Shown here: one piece after another, positions 34,594 to 45,942 of the stretch | How the letters are laid out: each line of letters opens with the position of its first letter | How positions within the stretch are numbered: the first letter of the stretch is position 1 | Assembly: GCA_032191485.1 (NCBI GenBank) | Contig: JAVDOI010000012.1 | Coordinates: forward strand, 15,649,140 to 15,713,139 | Reading direction: 5' to 3' | Length of the DNA: 64,000 nucleotides | Origin: Leptoclinus maculatus | Taxonomy: Eukaryota; Chordata; Actinopteri; Perciformes; Stichaeidae | Translations under genes and position numbers: made by a program | The notes under the pieces: model-generated | Told to the model about the DNA's origin: nothing | What the model saw: only the letters and a program-made list of their open reading frames with translations | The model's database searches: none

Positions 34594-37255
34594 ACTCACA
34601 GGTCAGACCCAGGCTCAGTGCACACCCAGGCCCCTGCCAGCCCTGGGCACCCAGAGGATCACCCAGGGCAATGGCACCACCGTGGGCACAGTCATTTCCC
34701 TGCAGTGCCCAGCCAAACACAGGCTGGTGGGAAGGGAGCTGATGTGTGTCATGGACACCAACAGCCCCCACTGGGTGGGGGATACCTACTGTAAACGTGA
34801 GTAGCAACAAACCCCTTTTGTTGTCAATATAGTAAAAAAAAAGGCTCTCATACACACACTTTATAAACGAAATGTGTGCGGGCAGATTAAATGTTCCAAA
34901 AGCTTTTACTGGGGGAATTGCAGTGGCTGCAAAAACGTCCCCCTGAGCTGTCTGTGCGCTCATTATTCTGAAGAGATGGGATATTAACATTATGTGATGG
35001 GCAGCAGTTGATATGGGCAATGTTACGCGAAGACACTTAAGGTAGGATTCAACTTGTGATAATTAATTCTTCTGAATTATGTGAGGACACATTCGAGCGA
35101 AAATTATTTCTCGCATGGGGATGAAGCTCATTAAAGGAGAATATTAATGCAAATGGAGGTAGAGAGGGATCATTTCTAGCAGGTGTAGAGTTAGCCGCTC
35201 TTTTGAAGAGCGAGTGGGAAAAGTGAGAGCAAGAGCCTCATTATGTTTCAGGATCAATCATCGTGGGAGAGAAGGCGCTGTCTGCTGTGAGACTGAAAGA
35301 GATTAAAAAACGGAATTTATGTTTTGTTTCCCCTTCCGTTTATATATATATACAGTGTATATATGGCAGCCTGTGACTTATGTCTGTAAAGCCTAAGGTG
35401 GCAGAGTCTGATAAGGAATTGTCGTACATAGATTTTGCAGCACGGTAAATAGAGCTGTCAAATAAATGTGTTGTATGGCAAGGAAATAAAATCGATCGAT
35501 CAGTCAACAGTCTTCTTCTTCTCTCACTCCAGCTGTGTCTCCCTTTGACGACCATGGTTTCCGCGTGGCTGTGCTGGCATCCATCGTAAGCTTGGCCATA
35601 ATCTTCTTCATGTCCGTGGTCTTCATCACCTGCTGTTTGCTCGACTGCATGAAAGAGGACAAAAGGAAAAACCATGAGAGGTGACTTAAAAGTACCAATA
35701 TTTTTTTTTATATTTGAAAGCCAATGGTGTTTACGAGCTTGCAGTCTTCTTCCACGGTGTGTTTCTGCCACCTGTGGATCGACCGTATATACGTAGTCAC
35801 CGTGACGTGACCCATTGGTTTGTGGAGTGGGTGGAGCTAAATACATTTTAGGCAACCAAAAATGTTACAGTTAACTTTCATGAAGTGAAAACACACTCTG
35901 AAAGGGTTAAGGTTGTAGGAGGAGAACAACTCCCAGACCGGACAACGCCGTCGTAGCGACCTGTCAATCACAAGGTAGCCCCGCCCTAAAGCATACCCTG
36001 CTTTATGGTCTGTTTGACTCTAAATGGACCATCATTTACTAAATGAACATCATGCTGTATTGAAGAAGACTTGAAACTAGAGATTGAGACCATAAACTCA
36101 TGTTTATGAGGAGTCGTCCCCTGATGTCTATTTGAAGAAGTTTAGGGCACTTCAGCATTGGCTTCACTTTTCAGAACTGGAGGTTGCAGCCTCTAATTAG
36201 TTAAATAGTGTGAGGCAATTGGCAGGACTGACTACCGCATCACCTGCTTGCATGAATGTGCATCCTTGTGCATGAGACAAACATAACAGGGACTAACAGT
36301 TCCATATCTACTGGAGGTAAAACAAAGTATTTCAGATAATATTTATGTTAAAGTACATACGTATTATCAGTAAAATGCACTGAAAGTAAAGTAAAGTAAC
36401 TAATAACTTAAAGCTGTTCGTGTAGTAAAAACTACAACATTCCCTATGAAATGGAGTGAAGTATTAAGTACCATAAAATGGAAATACTCAAGTCAAGCAC
36501 AAATACCTCATAGTTTTATTTACTTGAGTTTATGTACTTACTTTCCATCACTTGAAGCAAAGAAGCAAAGAATGGAGAAGAACAAAGACGAGAGTTATCG
36601 GTCAGATTCCTGCGATGCATTTACAAAGTGTAACACTGACGTGCAGATTTAAATGTATATTTTAAACAGGGAGTCAGAAATGTGGCAGTGGGAGGAGCAG
36701 GCCCAGCAGCAGGGGGACAGCAGGTCTCGCTACAGCCATAAAGGCAGGAACAACAACAACAACAACACCCAGGACAAAGTGCAGTCCCTGTGGGACACCG
36801 GGAACCCGGACATGTGTGACAACATGCAAGCCTGCAGGTGAGATGTGGGCTGACTTTTGCCTAAACTGTCAAAAAAGGGGGGGTGAATAAGACAAAAAAC
36901 AACTTCCTGTCTTAACCTCCACAGATGTCATCAGCAGTATGGTCCTGCCTGCACATATGGCCCCACTCCTCCGCTTTCTACTCTCCCCGGCTATGACTAC
37001 GACCAGCCTCTCTTACCCAGAGGCCCAGGAGCTGCACAGATCTCTGGTCCGCCTGAATACAACGAACCTCCTCGGTCCCGTCAAACTACGAACCCAGGCC
37101 CGGTCCAGGTCTCGGCAGCGGGGCCCGGTTTGGTGCGGCAGTATGGGGGACAGCAGAGCGGCTTGTCGGGAAGGATCCCTTCAACCGCAGATGAGTCCAG
37201 CGCGAGGAATGTGAAGCCTGCTAAAGAATTTTCCATTCGGATTATATCAGTGTGA
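33084..37255 (+). CDS. susd3: SUSD3: sushi domain-containing membrane protein (whole coding span)
   Basis: Small single-pass membrane protein with one extracellular sushi (CCP) domain. Exons: 33084-33156, 34602-34796, 35533-35680, 36670-36837, 36925-37255; 915 nt, 304 residues plus TGA, phases consistent. No cleavable signal peptide: the first 30 residues are polar. The sushi domain (about 31-89) has the four expected cysteines and a Trp (PHWVGDTYC). The membrane segment is residues 101-126 (VAVLASIVSLAIIFFMSVVF core). The cytoplasmic tail of about 178 residues has a run of six Asn, a Pro/Gly/Tyr-rich part and PPEY at 237-240. Human SUSD3 has the same layout and a matching membrane-proximal segment (FKVAVIASIVS, from memory). 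Position between FGD3 and CARD19 supports the call. Confidence 0.93.
33157..34601 (+). other. SUSD3 intron 1 with (CT)n
   Basis: 1.4 kb, ATTT/ATTC-type low complexity at 33606-33655 and a 66-bp (CT)n at 34524-34589 just before exon 2. No exon seen. Confidence 0.8.
34602..34796 (+). CDS. susd3: SUSD3 coding exon 2, sushi domain
   Basis: Residues 25-89, the whole sushi domain, starting QTQAQC and ending DTYCK. Acceptor CTCACAG follows a (CT)n tract. Donor AAC/GTGAGT, phase 1. Confidence 0.95.
34797..35532 (+). other. SUSD3 intron 2
   Basis: 736 bp, AT-rich, short TATATA run at 35341-35363. No gene seen. Confidence 0.75.
35533..35680 (+). CDS. susd3: SUSD3 coding exon 3, transmembrane
   Basis: Residues 90-139: a membrane-proximal PVSPFDDHGFR, the hydrophobic helix with a CC pair (possible palmitoylation), then the basic stop-transfer KEDKRKNHER. 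Acceptor CTCCAG, donor GAG/GTGACT. Confidence 0.95.
35785..36195 (+). repeat. Dispersed repeat in SUSD3 intron 3
   Basis: Matches 39410-40000 as an inverted copy over most of its length (shared words: GAAAGGGTTAAGGTTGTAGG, TTATGGTCTGTTTGACTCTA, GACTTGAAACTAGAGA, allowing for strand). CCATTGGTTTGTGG lies at the left end. Probably a non-autonomous transposon. Confidence 0.75.
36670..36837 (+). CDS. susd3: SUSD3 coding exon 4
   Basis: Residues 139-194 of the cytoplasmic tail, Gln-rich then six Asn from an (AAC) tract at 36749-36768. Acceptor AAACAG, donor CAG/GTGAGA. Confidence 0.92.
36925..37255 (+). CDS. susd3: SUSD3 coding exon 5 and stop
   Basis: Residues 195-304: CHQQYGPACTYG, GYDYDQPLLPRG, PPEY (37049-37060), ending KEFSIRIISV. 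Acceptor CCACAG. TGA at 37253-37255. The other open frame over this exon is a shadow. Confidence 0.93.
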
Positions 37256-37780
37256 GGACACATAGGAGGCGAAAAAACATCAGTCAAGAACGTGTTTACT
37301 GACCAAATATGTCGGTCTGTACGTTGAGGACTACGGGAAGAAGTAACAGAGCATTCCTGATGTTGTTGAAATGATAAAAATCTGCAGCTCTGCACAGTGT
37401 GAAGGCTCTACAGACATACTGATGAGACAGATTGATGTGCCTTTTGTAAACTGTAATGGCACACTGCCCTCTGTCTGAAAAGGGGAGCCATTGCACTTTC
37501 AGAACACCGGCCTTGTTAGATGATACTCCCTGTAATTAGAAGGTCCAGGGACCTCCATGCCCTCAATTGAGCTTTTCAGAAACCCATCAAATTGTCATGT
37601 TTTTGGTTTAAAGTTAACGATTAAGGTGTTTAATGGGACACACGTTGTTAGCAGTTGAGGAAGTTGTCTGAGAAACTCAGTTCTCAATGCTGGAAAGTCC
37701 ACTTTGTTGGTTGAGGGGAGCAGCTGGAAAGCACCAGCCGGTAGTATGTAAATATAATTTTTTTTTAAAGAATGTACATA

Positions 37781-37790
37781 AATAAATAAA
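37781..37790 (+). terminator. SUSD3 candidate poly(A) signals
   Basis: Two overlapping AATAAA (37781-37786 and 37785-37790) about 530 bp after the stop. 3' UTR therefore about 37256-37810. Confidence 0.55.
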
Positions 37791-38089
37791 GACTTCTACT
37801 GATATCGTGTGAGACTGTATCGCAGTGGAAGGAGTGCAATGGTGTGCATTTCCCTCTGAAGGACCAATGCAAATGTGTGCAGCGAGTACAGTGGTGTGTG
37901 ACTGTGTGATGATGTAGTGCACACACAGGAATTTAAAGTGACATGGTGGAGAATATATTACTGACAAGATTGTTATTATTATTATATAATTATTATTATA
38001 TACAAATAAAAATAATGTCTAGGTCTAATAGAACAAAGGGGAAAAGGGAATACAATAAAGTCATGATTAACACCTCTGCGGTTCCGTGT

Positions 38090-38320
38090 TTGGAACTGAA
38101 AGTGTATGTGCTGGTAATCAGCTCAGTCTACCGTCGCTGTCTGCGGATTGATAATCACCGCGTGGCCCTGAGGTCAGTCATGTGGCTCCAGGCGCAGCGG
38201 GGCGGCGCAGGGCGGCGCAGCGCGCTGATGGAACCGGACAGCAGCGACCGTCGCACCAGGGGGAGAGGCAGGACGTTTCACCGGGAGGCTCTCGGTCGGA
38301 GGGAGCGTCTGTTTGTCAGT
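38090..38320 (+). promoter_or_regulatory. card19: CARD19 promoter / 5' UTR
   Basis: CpG-dense patch with repeated GGGCGGCGCA words (38199-38222) that could bind Sp1-type factors. The frame of the CARD19 ATG is open through it. The poly(A) end of SUSD3 is only about 300 bp upstream. Confidence 0.5.
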
Positions 38321-38327
38321 ATGACAG
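38321..38327 (+). CDS. card19: CARD19 coding exon 1 (7 nt of coding sequence)
   Basis: ATG ACA G joined to AC of exon 2 gives Met-Thr-Asp, as in human. Donor G/GTTTGT. The ATG has A at -3. Two further ATGs lie upstream in the same frame (38180, 38228) with no stop between. Confidence 0.8.
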
Positions 38328-41300
38328 GTTTGTGAATCACGGGTAACATGTTTTTGGCTCGTTTCGGATTAGAAATGAAAGGACTTCCGCCTCGAAACGG
38401 TCGCTGACCCCCCGCTGCGCTGTGTGGGTGCGCCACTCGTTGCATGGAAGTTGTAAATTTAGCTGTTGCAGCAACGTGTTATCAAATTGGCCAAGATTAA
38501 TTTTGGCCTCATGTGACGAAGTGTTATTGCTATTTTCTGTCCAGATATCCACTGTTTTATAAATAAATGATGTAATTTAACATGCATGATGAAGCTCCTC
38601 CATCGATCACATCCAAATCTGAAATCAAAGAAGAATTTCTCTCTTAAAGAACTATTGATGAGCTTAAATCTGACATGAGGACGAAGCAGTTTCATTTAGT
38701 CTCGTTTGTGTTTAGCAGGAATCAGGATATTCTGCCTCACATGTTTAAAGGCGTTGCCAGAATAAAGAAAAAGTAAAGCCATACCTTAGAGTTAATGATG
38801 AATGTTGAACAGGAAAGAAAACGGCTTAATCTGTTTGCTGCAGCTCTACTAAGATCAGTGTAATGTGGAAATTCTTCACAAGTCTTAATAACGGATGTCA
38901 AACACAGAACATGCAAAGATCAACGATGCCCTCAGGTTAACCCCTCACCAAGACGTACTAAGGGACACCTATAAGGAGATCGGCTTCCACCTTTTTGTTA
39001 TAGTGCCCACAGTCTTTCACACCTCAATGCTGAAGACCTAATGAGCTGGGGACGACAGCAACAGTGAGTTTGCAAGAAAATGTGGGATTTGGTGGCGAAA
39101 TCAGGGTCTGTATCCTTTTTGAGACGTTTACAAAATACATCCTTTATACCTTTAACCGCCATCAAAGAACATGGGCTTCACCAAACTGCTGTTTACTACA
39201 TGTTGTTCACACTGTTGCCAATTTTACAGCCCCTGCATTCACCTTTCTAAACAGGAGAATAAACCTCTTAGTCATTTATTTTCAGAACAGGACTGATGCC
39301 AAGACCAGCTTACTAAGAAACTACTTAGGTTAAGGCTAGACATAAAATCTGCAGGCCTTAAGTAAGATTTTTGTAGCATGCTCTAATTTTACAGGGTGAG
39401 AACCACAGACTGTATATAAGAAGTGGACGTAGTCAACATTACGTTAACTATTGGTTTGTGGACTGTGGATTTGTAGCTAAATGGCAACCTCTGGTTCTGA
39501 AAAGTGAAGCCAATGTAGAAGTACATTAAAGCTGCATTATCTCTAATGTCCACCAGGGGGCGACTCCTCTGGTTGTATAGAAGTCTATGAGAAAATGACT
39601 CTACTTCTCTCTTGATTTATTACCTCAGTAAACATTGTAAACATGAGTTTATGGTCTCAGTCTCTAGTTTCAAGTCTTCTTCAATACAGCATGATGTTCT
39701 TTTAGTAAATTATGGTCCATTTAGAGTCAAACAGACCATAAAGCAGAGTATGCTTTAGGGCGGGGCTTGCTGTGATTGACAGGTTGATACCACGGCGTTG
39801 TCTGGTCTGGGAGTTGTCCGTGTTCTCCTCCTACAACCTTAACCCTTTCAGAGTGCGTCATATTCAGTGTTCGGTTGTACTTATCTCTCCACCCTTTCGT
39901 GTCCACTTCTGGTTGCAAAACAACAAGATGGCGACGGCTAAATATGCAGAAAGCAAGGCTTCAAAACCGTACTCCACAAACCAATGGGTGAAGTCAGGAG
40001 GGAAACTGTTTCTGATGCCTTCATGAACATGAATTAAAGTGTATCTGTTAGAGAGCATTTTATTTAATACCGCCTCCTGCTCATCTCTTCTTTAATGTTG
40101 TCATTTCTATCGATCTTGACTAGACATTGACGATTACAAGCAGCTCCAGAGGGACGCCCAGTTCCTTTGCTCAGATCCGAGGATGGACACTGAACTGGTT
40201 GACAGACTGGTGCTGCAGCTGAACAGGATCTACCCCCAGATACTCAGCGACAAGGAAGCCCACAGGGTCACTGCAGATAACATTTAACACCGTTCCAACA
40301 AAACAAAACAAAACATCCTGTTTTAAAAATGATCATGTCCTTCTGAAAGCCAATTAACGTCTCTGTGATGAAAACAAATCAGATCCTGTAAGTCATTTTA
40401 GTGAGAAGCTATCTCAAAATAATGACTTAGTGTCACTCATCGAACTAAAAAAAATGAGAAATGTTCTTAATATTTTTACTTAACTCATTATTTTGAGATA
40501 TTAAATCAAAACGTGGAGTACGTTTCTCTTTTTAGATACTAAATCATTATTTTTGAGATGCTGAATCATTATTTTGGGATGCTAACTGATTATCTTTAGA
40601 TAGTTTGTCATTATAGTGACTTATAATCATTTTTTTTGTAATCACAGTGGCTTTAGACTTGAATCTGCTGATCTGAAATTGACCCTGGAACAGAAGAAGA
40701 GTGTTTCAGGTAAACGGGTGTGTTCAGTGATTTAATTCAGCATGTGTCTTCCCTGCAGTTCAGGGACCTGAGCGTGCCCACCAAGGTGAGGTTAGCTGAG
40801 CTGTTGACGTACCTGCGTGGGAAGGGCGAGGAGGCGTGTCATGAATTCTACAGAGGACTTCACATCCTCGCTGAGAACGTCTACGCCAGCCTTCCATCCA
40901 GAGTTCTACAAAGAGGTACAGGCCCGTTTTCATTCCAAACGGTGTCAAATATCTACGCTTTGTCACGCCCCTCGGCGTCTGATACCGACAAACTCTTAAG
41001 CGTCTGTGTAAAGCGCACCGGGCTTTCAAGTCACTGCAACGTAAACCCATCCGCGTCATTATCACACGCTCAGAGAAAAATGCTCCGAGAGTGTGATGAT
41101 GTAGTATAAAAACCCCCAAAAAGGAGGGAGGGTCAAGCAAACTTTGTTAATGTTTTTACTGTATATTAAAGGTGCTGTGTGTAGGATTTGGCGGCGTCTA
41201 GTGGTGAGGTTGCAGATTGCAACCAACCGTAACTTCTCCAGTGTGCCAAACGTGTAGGAGAACTACGGTGGCCTGACGCGAAAATGTGAAACGCAAAAGG

Positions 41301-44300
41301 CCCAATCTAGAGCCAGTGTATAGTTTGTCCGTTTGAAGCGACTGTAGAAACATTGGCATCTGACTCTGTGAACAGGACTCTGTATGTAGATGTAAACGTC
41401 TCATTTTAAGGTAACGAAAGCACAACAATTCTTACATTCAGGTGTTTATACAGTAAAGAAAACAAACTTATTCATATTTTATTCCATTTCTCCCAATAGA
41501 TCCCCCCCCTAAATGATACTCATTTGTTTGAATTCACAAGTGGGTATAGCCCACCAGTGGGGAGCCAAGGAGTCTGCCAAAGTGCCAGTATGGGAAGAGT
41601 TGTAATGAGACCCTCCCTTTCTCAAACACGTCCCTCACACCTGAATGTGTTTTTAAGAGGCAGTAATGTCTTGCAGTAGTTTAGAGGGGATATAACATTT
41701 ACAGGAGAGTCGCAGACTACCGTGACAATATAAAATAGGTCTAAAACGTAAGTTAATCTACGCAGCATATTCATGTACCAGCGTTCAAACACGCGATCTT
41801 CTGGGATTCAGATTCTATTCATCATTTTCTGGAATTCCTGTGCATAATATTATTAAAGTTAATTACAGTGACTCATTACACCTGAAAAGCTCCTCTCTTT
41901 TTACACTAGTTGTATTGTCATATTAGAATGTTTACCCGTGGGTGCAACATGTGTTTTAAAGTGAGATGGTTTGGCAAGTCTCACTAGCAACGTCCCGGTT
42001 GTCCCATGATGGCGGATCCCCTGCTGTGTAATTGCCCCGTCTGGCCTTTTTGTAGGCTTATTCTATATCCTATCCAAGACTCACAAGGAAGCCAATGTGC
42101 TGTCTGGACTGCACTCCAAGGTGTGGATGTGACATTACACAGGCTGTTATTTAAAGTGTGGGGTTTACCCGTTAACCGTCTTTGCTCTCCGTTCTAGAAG
42201 TGGCCGATCCAAAATGGACTAACACCGTGGCAATCCACCCGCAGCGATATGTGCTGAACGACAGAGGTACAGTCAATCGACACAGTGTAGTAGAGTACTA
42301 TATGAGGATTCTGTTTTTGATGCAACTTAAAAGACTATACACCACTTTTCACGTTATGGCCAAATATGTACATGTATAGTTTACATGACTGTCAACAACA
42401 TAAACAATGTTATATTAACCTCATGTAGAGATGAAGTTGTATGCAGGAACTAATATGAAAACACTTCCTCTCTGGTGCATTCAACAAAGCATTGTGCCCA
42501 TGATTGATTTGATTTGATTCCATAAGTTTCTTTAAGTTATACGTGAATAGGGTAAAATATTGATCTGATAGGTATCTCCATGAAACCTCCCCAGTTGATT
42601 ACTTACAATAAAGCAATACTTTTTTGTATTAGAAGCTTTCTGAAATGTAATTTTAAAATGTGCAAATTAGGCATGCTCTTATCAAATATGTGCTGATTTG
42701 CATACATTTCCAGAACAGAAATCTGAACATTGGATGAAGCCAGGTTCAACATTCTTGTTTAATTTTGTTGACATATTTGGGTCAAAGATTTCCACCCAGG
42801 GAATTTTGGATATCTCTTTGTACCACTCAATGAATCAGAACATACTGCTTATAAAAAAATCCCCTTCTCCATGTTTTAGGAATAAAATGTTGTATTAATC
42901 AGAATATAGATCGTACTGAAACTGGAATGTTTGGTGTATGTAAGAGCTACTGAAGTGGAGTCTGAGAAAAACTCATTTAGAGAAAACGGTCTTTAAAGAG
43001 ATCTAAAGTTACATTTTGTGTAACTAACAGATATCATATACCATGAAACTTCCCCAGTTGATTACTTGCATTATGACAAATATTTTTTGTATTACAAGGT
43101 TTTTAAAAAGTTATGTTTTAAATATGCAAATGAGGCATTATCTAATACTAACTTTTGGTGAATTTAGGAGAAATCTACAGACGCAAATATACAAAGTAGC
43201 AGTGGCGGGCCGTGAATTTTATACCTGGGTGAACTAAATAAACTGAACAGTAGTGCAAGGATCACCAACAACAAGCAAGCAAGTGTTGTAGTCATTTGAA
43301 GGATGATGATCTGGCCAGAGGTGATTTGTTATAAAGTGTTATTGCAGTGGGCAGGAATGTCCTCCTGTATCTTTCCTTGTGACAGCGGATTTAAGCCCCA
43401 GCCTCACACACACTCACTGCCAGATCGTTCTCCTCTTCCATGCAAGACTTTCCCGCGTACCCCCTTGAACTGATTCCCCGTTACCGACCCTGCCTGTTTT
43501 GGACTACCCCGCCTTGCCTCTGCCCCGGTAATTCACCCAGCCTTCTGTTCCTGACCACGAGATCCTGCCGTCTGTTCCCTGTGATTCTGCTTCCTGTTGT
43601 GTGTCCTGAGAGAAATAAAACTCTGGTTAAGATTACCTCTGGTGTCTGTCGTACTGCTCCTGGGTCCTTACATTACCCGTTACAATTTAAACCACTTTTA
43701 TCAGCAATACATTTAAAGTCATGACCCAAAATCAATTTCTACAAAATAATAATAAAAAAATTCTAGAAAAACAATGACATTAAATCAAAAATTCATGATC
43801 AATATCAGAGTTTCATGAACTGGTTTCAACACATAAAACCTATATTCACAGATTTATATTATCTCTGTACATATTCTCCATGATGTGAACTTCAGCACAT
43901 CCCTGATCAATTGTTTTGCAACGAGTTATTATCTTAATAAATATGTGCTAGTTGGCAGAACACAAATCCTGATGAAACCGGGATCAAAATTCTGGTTTCA
44001 CTTTGTTGACATATCAACACATATGTCAACAACATAGACATATCGAGTCAAAGGTTTTTACGGAGGGAATTTTGGATATCACTCCAAAAATAAGAAAATG
44101 AACTCCAATACTCCACTTACATTTAGACAGCTTTAGTTACTTTACAAATTAAGATTTGATATATTACAAACCAGTGGTGGGCCGTCAGGGCCTGCAAGGC
44201 CTTCTCTGCTGGCCTAAACAGAATCACAAAGTTATAGCTATTTTATAATTTAATATTTTTTCTTAAATACACTACATGTATTATAATTTATAAAAATATT

Positions 44301-45942
44301 TTTCCCATTATCTTATTTTCTCATTGCACAGCTACTGTCTTCCTCAGTTGCTCTGCTTCCAGTGCAGCTTGTTTTAAGTAGAGCTTTTATCCAATCAGAT
44401 TTCACCTCTGTGTCTCTCGGTAAGAAGAGAGGCCCGAGGCCTGCAGACTCACAAGTGAATCCATGTGCAGTTTAAGTGAATGGGGACGATATTGTTGATG
44501 GTCATAGTCTTCAACCAATCAGATCTGTAGTTTGACATGTTGGGCGTATTCTTTGACGGGCTTTGCAGGCCCTGACGGCCCGCCACTGCAAAGTAATAAA
44601 ATAAACATCTTAATGTGTGTTTTGGATGTTTTATTTTCATTAGTATGAAAGAAAACATGTTACGGAAGCAAAAACTCAAAATTGATCAGTGCATAAAAAC
44701 AATGTTTTTGACTGAGGTGTCTCGTGTTAGCAGACAGTAAACACACCCTCATGCATATATTGCCCTTGAATAACTATGTATGTATGACTTATGTTATTTC
44801 ATGTCCTTTTTAAAAGTCATTGGGCATTGTGCTGGATTACCTGTTTAACAAAGGTGTCTAGTCTTTACAAATTGACTTTTAATCCCATACTGGCATCAAC
44901 TGAGACCTTTGGCTGCCTGGACAGTAGGAAGTCATTCTCAAAAACGTTGTGAAATTGTGTGCGGACGTGTGATGTAATAATGATTTGTAGTTAATGGGCT
45001 GGAAAGCTTTTACTCTTTACTCTGCAGTTGTAGAAGTGTAATTTGGCAGCATGACTACTCGGTGTTTTCTTTTTCAATATGGTGGTCTTACAGTTTGTGT
45101 GCCTCTGGACCCCTCGCTGATCCCCACATAAGCCCCTTAAGCCCAACTAAGCTTTGTTCTTCCACAAACATAGTTGTCTGCTGAACCCTTTTAACCCCGA
45201 GCATCAGAATGTGGGCCCTGCTGCTCCGCACCGCCTCGCCATTCATCATCCCATTACATCCAGGGCTCTGGCTTTGTGGGTCAGTTTACGCTCATGTGTA
45301 AACCCGAACGGCTTCCTCTGTCCTGCATTCCTTTGAACAGTCAGAGGCTCATCCGCGGGGTCAAAGGTGTGCCAGCGGGGAAATGGGTTCATCGATGATG
45401 ACTCCCGATCACAAGTCATACACGTCACTCCTTGTTCAGACTGTGAACAACAAGATATCTGTCTTTTCACAGAGCGGCTTGGGGACTCTTGACTCTCTCC
45501 ATATGTTAGTGTACATTTCAGTTTGTTTTTATTTATTTAAGTTCATGTCATTTATTCGGAAGACCAACCCACTAAGCACATTTAGTATGCTGATCGGATA
45601 TTCATGTTTCTAGGCGTCATTGGTCACTGATGAAAACTTTAGCTCTTCTCTTTCCTCCTGCAGGATCGATGTTCTTCCTGAGCTGTTTCAGTTTCGCGGT
45701 TGGTGTTGCAATGCTCTACTCTTACGGAGGTAAGTCGTACAGAAAGAGGGAGAAGTATTGTACAAAAGCATCCCACCCTAACTCTTTTATTTCATATTTA
45801 AAACACACTCTGTTTGTTGGCACTCTTTCTGCCCACAGAGGGCGAGACATTGAGAGGCACCGGTCCGTTTCTTCACGGCTCTGCGGTGGGATTTAGCAAA
45901 GGCGCTAAAGATGTTTTCATTTCCTACGCTGAGGTTGGATAG
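38321..45942 (+). CDS. card19: CARD19 (BinCARD): tail-anchored mitochondrial CARD protein (whole coding span)
   Basis: Exons: 38321-38327, 40124-40266, 40759-40915, 42198-42266, 45664-45729, 45839-45942; 546 nt, 181 residues plus TAG, close to human CARD19 (183 from memory). Starts MTDIDDYKQL, against human MTDQTYCDRL. CARD about residues 3-95, with LVLQLNRIYPQILSDKEA and KVRLAELLTYLRGKGEEACH aligned to the human domain. A linker (about 103-125), a membrane segment from exon 5 (126-147, MFFLSCFSFAVGVAMLYSYG) and a short C-terminal tail follow. Family knowledge: CARD19 sits in mitochondria; an early report tied it to BCL10 and NF-kB, later work disputed this. The start is decided by homology and by the phase of the 7-nt exon 1. 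Confidence 0.93.
39405..40010 (-). mobile_element. Fold-back repeat in CARD19 intron 1
   Basis: Its left end carries ATTGGTTTGTGG and its right end the inverted CCACAAACCAATGG, so the element is bounded by inverted termini. The interior is an inverted copy of 35785-36195. No transposase. Confidence 0.7.
40124..40266 (+). CDS. card19: CARD19 coding exon 2, CARD first half
   Basis: Residues 3-50. Acceptor GACTAG. The donor AGG/GTCACT is one base after a competing AG/GG and is fixed by frame. Confidence 0.93.
40759..40915 (+). CDS. card19: CARD19 coding exon 3, CARD second half
   Basis: Residues 51-103, FRDLSVPTKVRLAELL through SLPSRVLQR. Acceptor CTGCAG, donor GAG/GTACAG. Confidence 0.95.
41166..41510 (+). 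mobile_element. TTAA MITE, copy 3, CARD19 intron 3
   Basis: Left end TTAA-AGGTGCTGTGTG; interior GAGGTTGCAGATTGCAACC and AGGAGAACTACGGTGGCC. The right end is degraded near CCCCCCCTAAA, so the limit is approximate. Confidence 0.7.
42198..42266 (+). CDS. card19: CARD19 coding exon 4, linker
   Basis: Residues 103-126: EVADPKWTNTVAIHPQRYVL. Acceptor TTCTAG, donor GAG/GTACAG, phases fit on both sides. Linker not strongly conserved with human. Confidence 0.85.
43370..43690 (+). mobile_element. Possible retroelement end or solo LTR fragment
   Basis: C/T-rich with CTGCC repeats, an AATAAA at about 43615 and TCCTTACATTACCC afterwards, resembling the R-U5 part of fish LTR elements. No reading frame for retroelement proteins. 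Boundaries uncertain. Confidence 0.35.
44172..44588. mobile_element. 417-bp inverted-repeat element
   Basis: Left terminus CAGTGGTGGGCCGTCAGGGC, right terminus the inverse of CAGTGGCGGGCCGTCAGGGC, about 30 bp each. No coding capacity; a MITE. A related left end (CAGTGGCGGGCCGTGAA) is at 43200. No clear target-site duplication. Confidence 0.75.
45664..45729 (+). CDS. card19: CARD19 coding exon 5, membrane anchor
   Basis: Residues 126-147, one hydrophobic helix. Acceptor CTGCAG, donor GAG/GTAAGT. Corresponds to human FLAGLGLAVGLALLLY. Confidence 0.93.
45839..45942 (+). CDS. card19: CARD19 coding exon 6 and stop
   Basis: Residues 148-181, ending SKGAKDVFISYAEVG. Acceptor CCACAG. TAG at 45940-45942. 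Confidence 0.9.

Larger units (their letters stand above)
42267..45663 (+). other. CARD19 intron 4, repeat-filled
   Basis: 3.4 kb. 42540-43240 holds two diverged tandem copies of one element (CCCCAGTTGATTACTT in each) and 43900-44110 a third fragment. 43370-43690 looks like the end of a retroelement, and 44172-44588 is an inverted-repeat element. No exon seen. Confidence 0.65.

Noticed and set aside
36939..37214. 91-residue frame over SUSD3 exon 5
   Set aside because: Alternative frame of a real exon; the phase from exon 4 and the tail composition support the other frame.
43370..43690. Calling a full LTR retrotransposon
   Set aside because: Only an AATAAA-bearing C/T-rich segment is present; no second LTR, primer-binding site or retroelement reading frame in the flanks.
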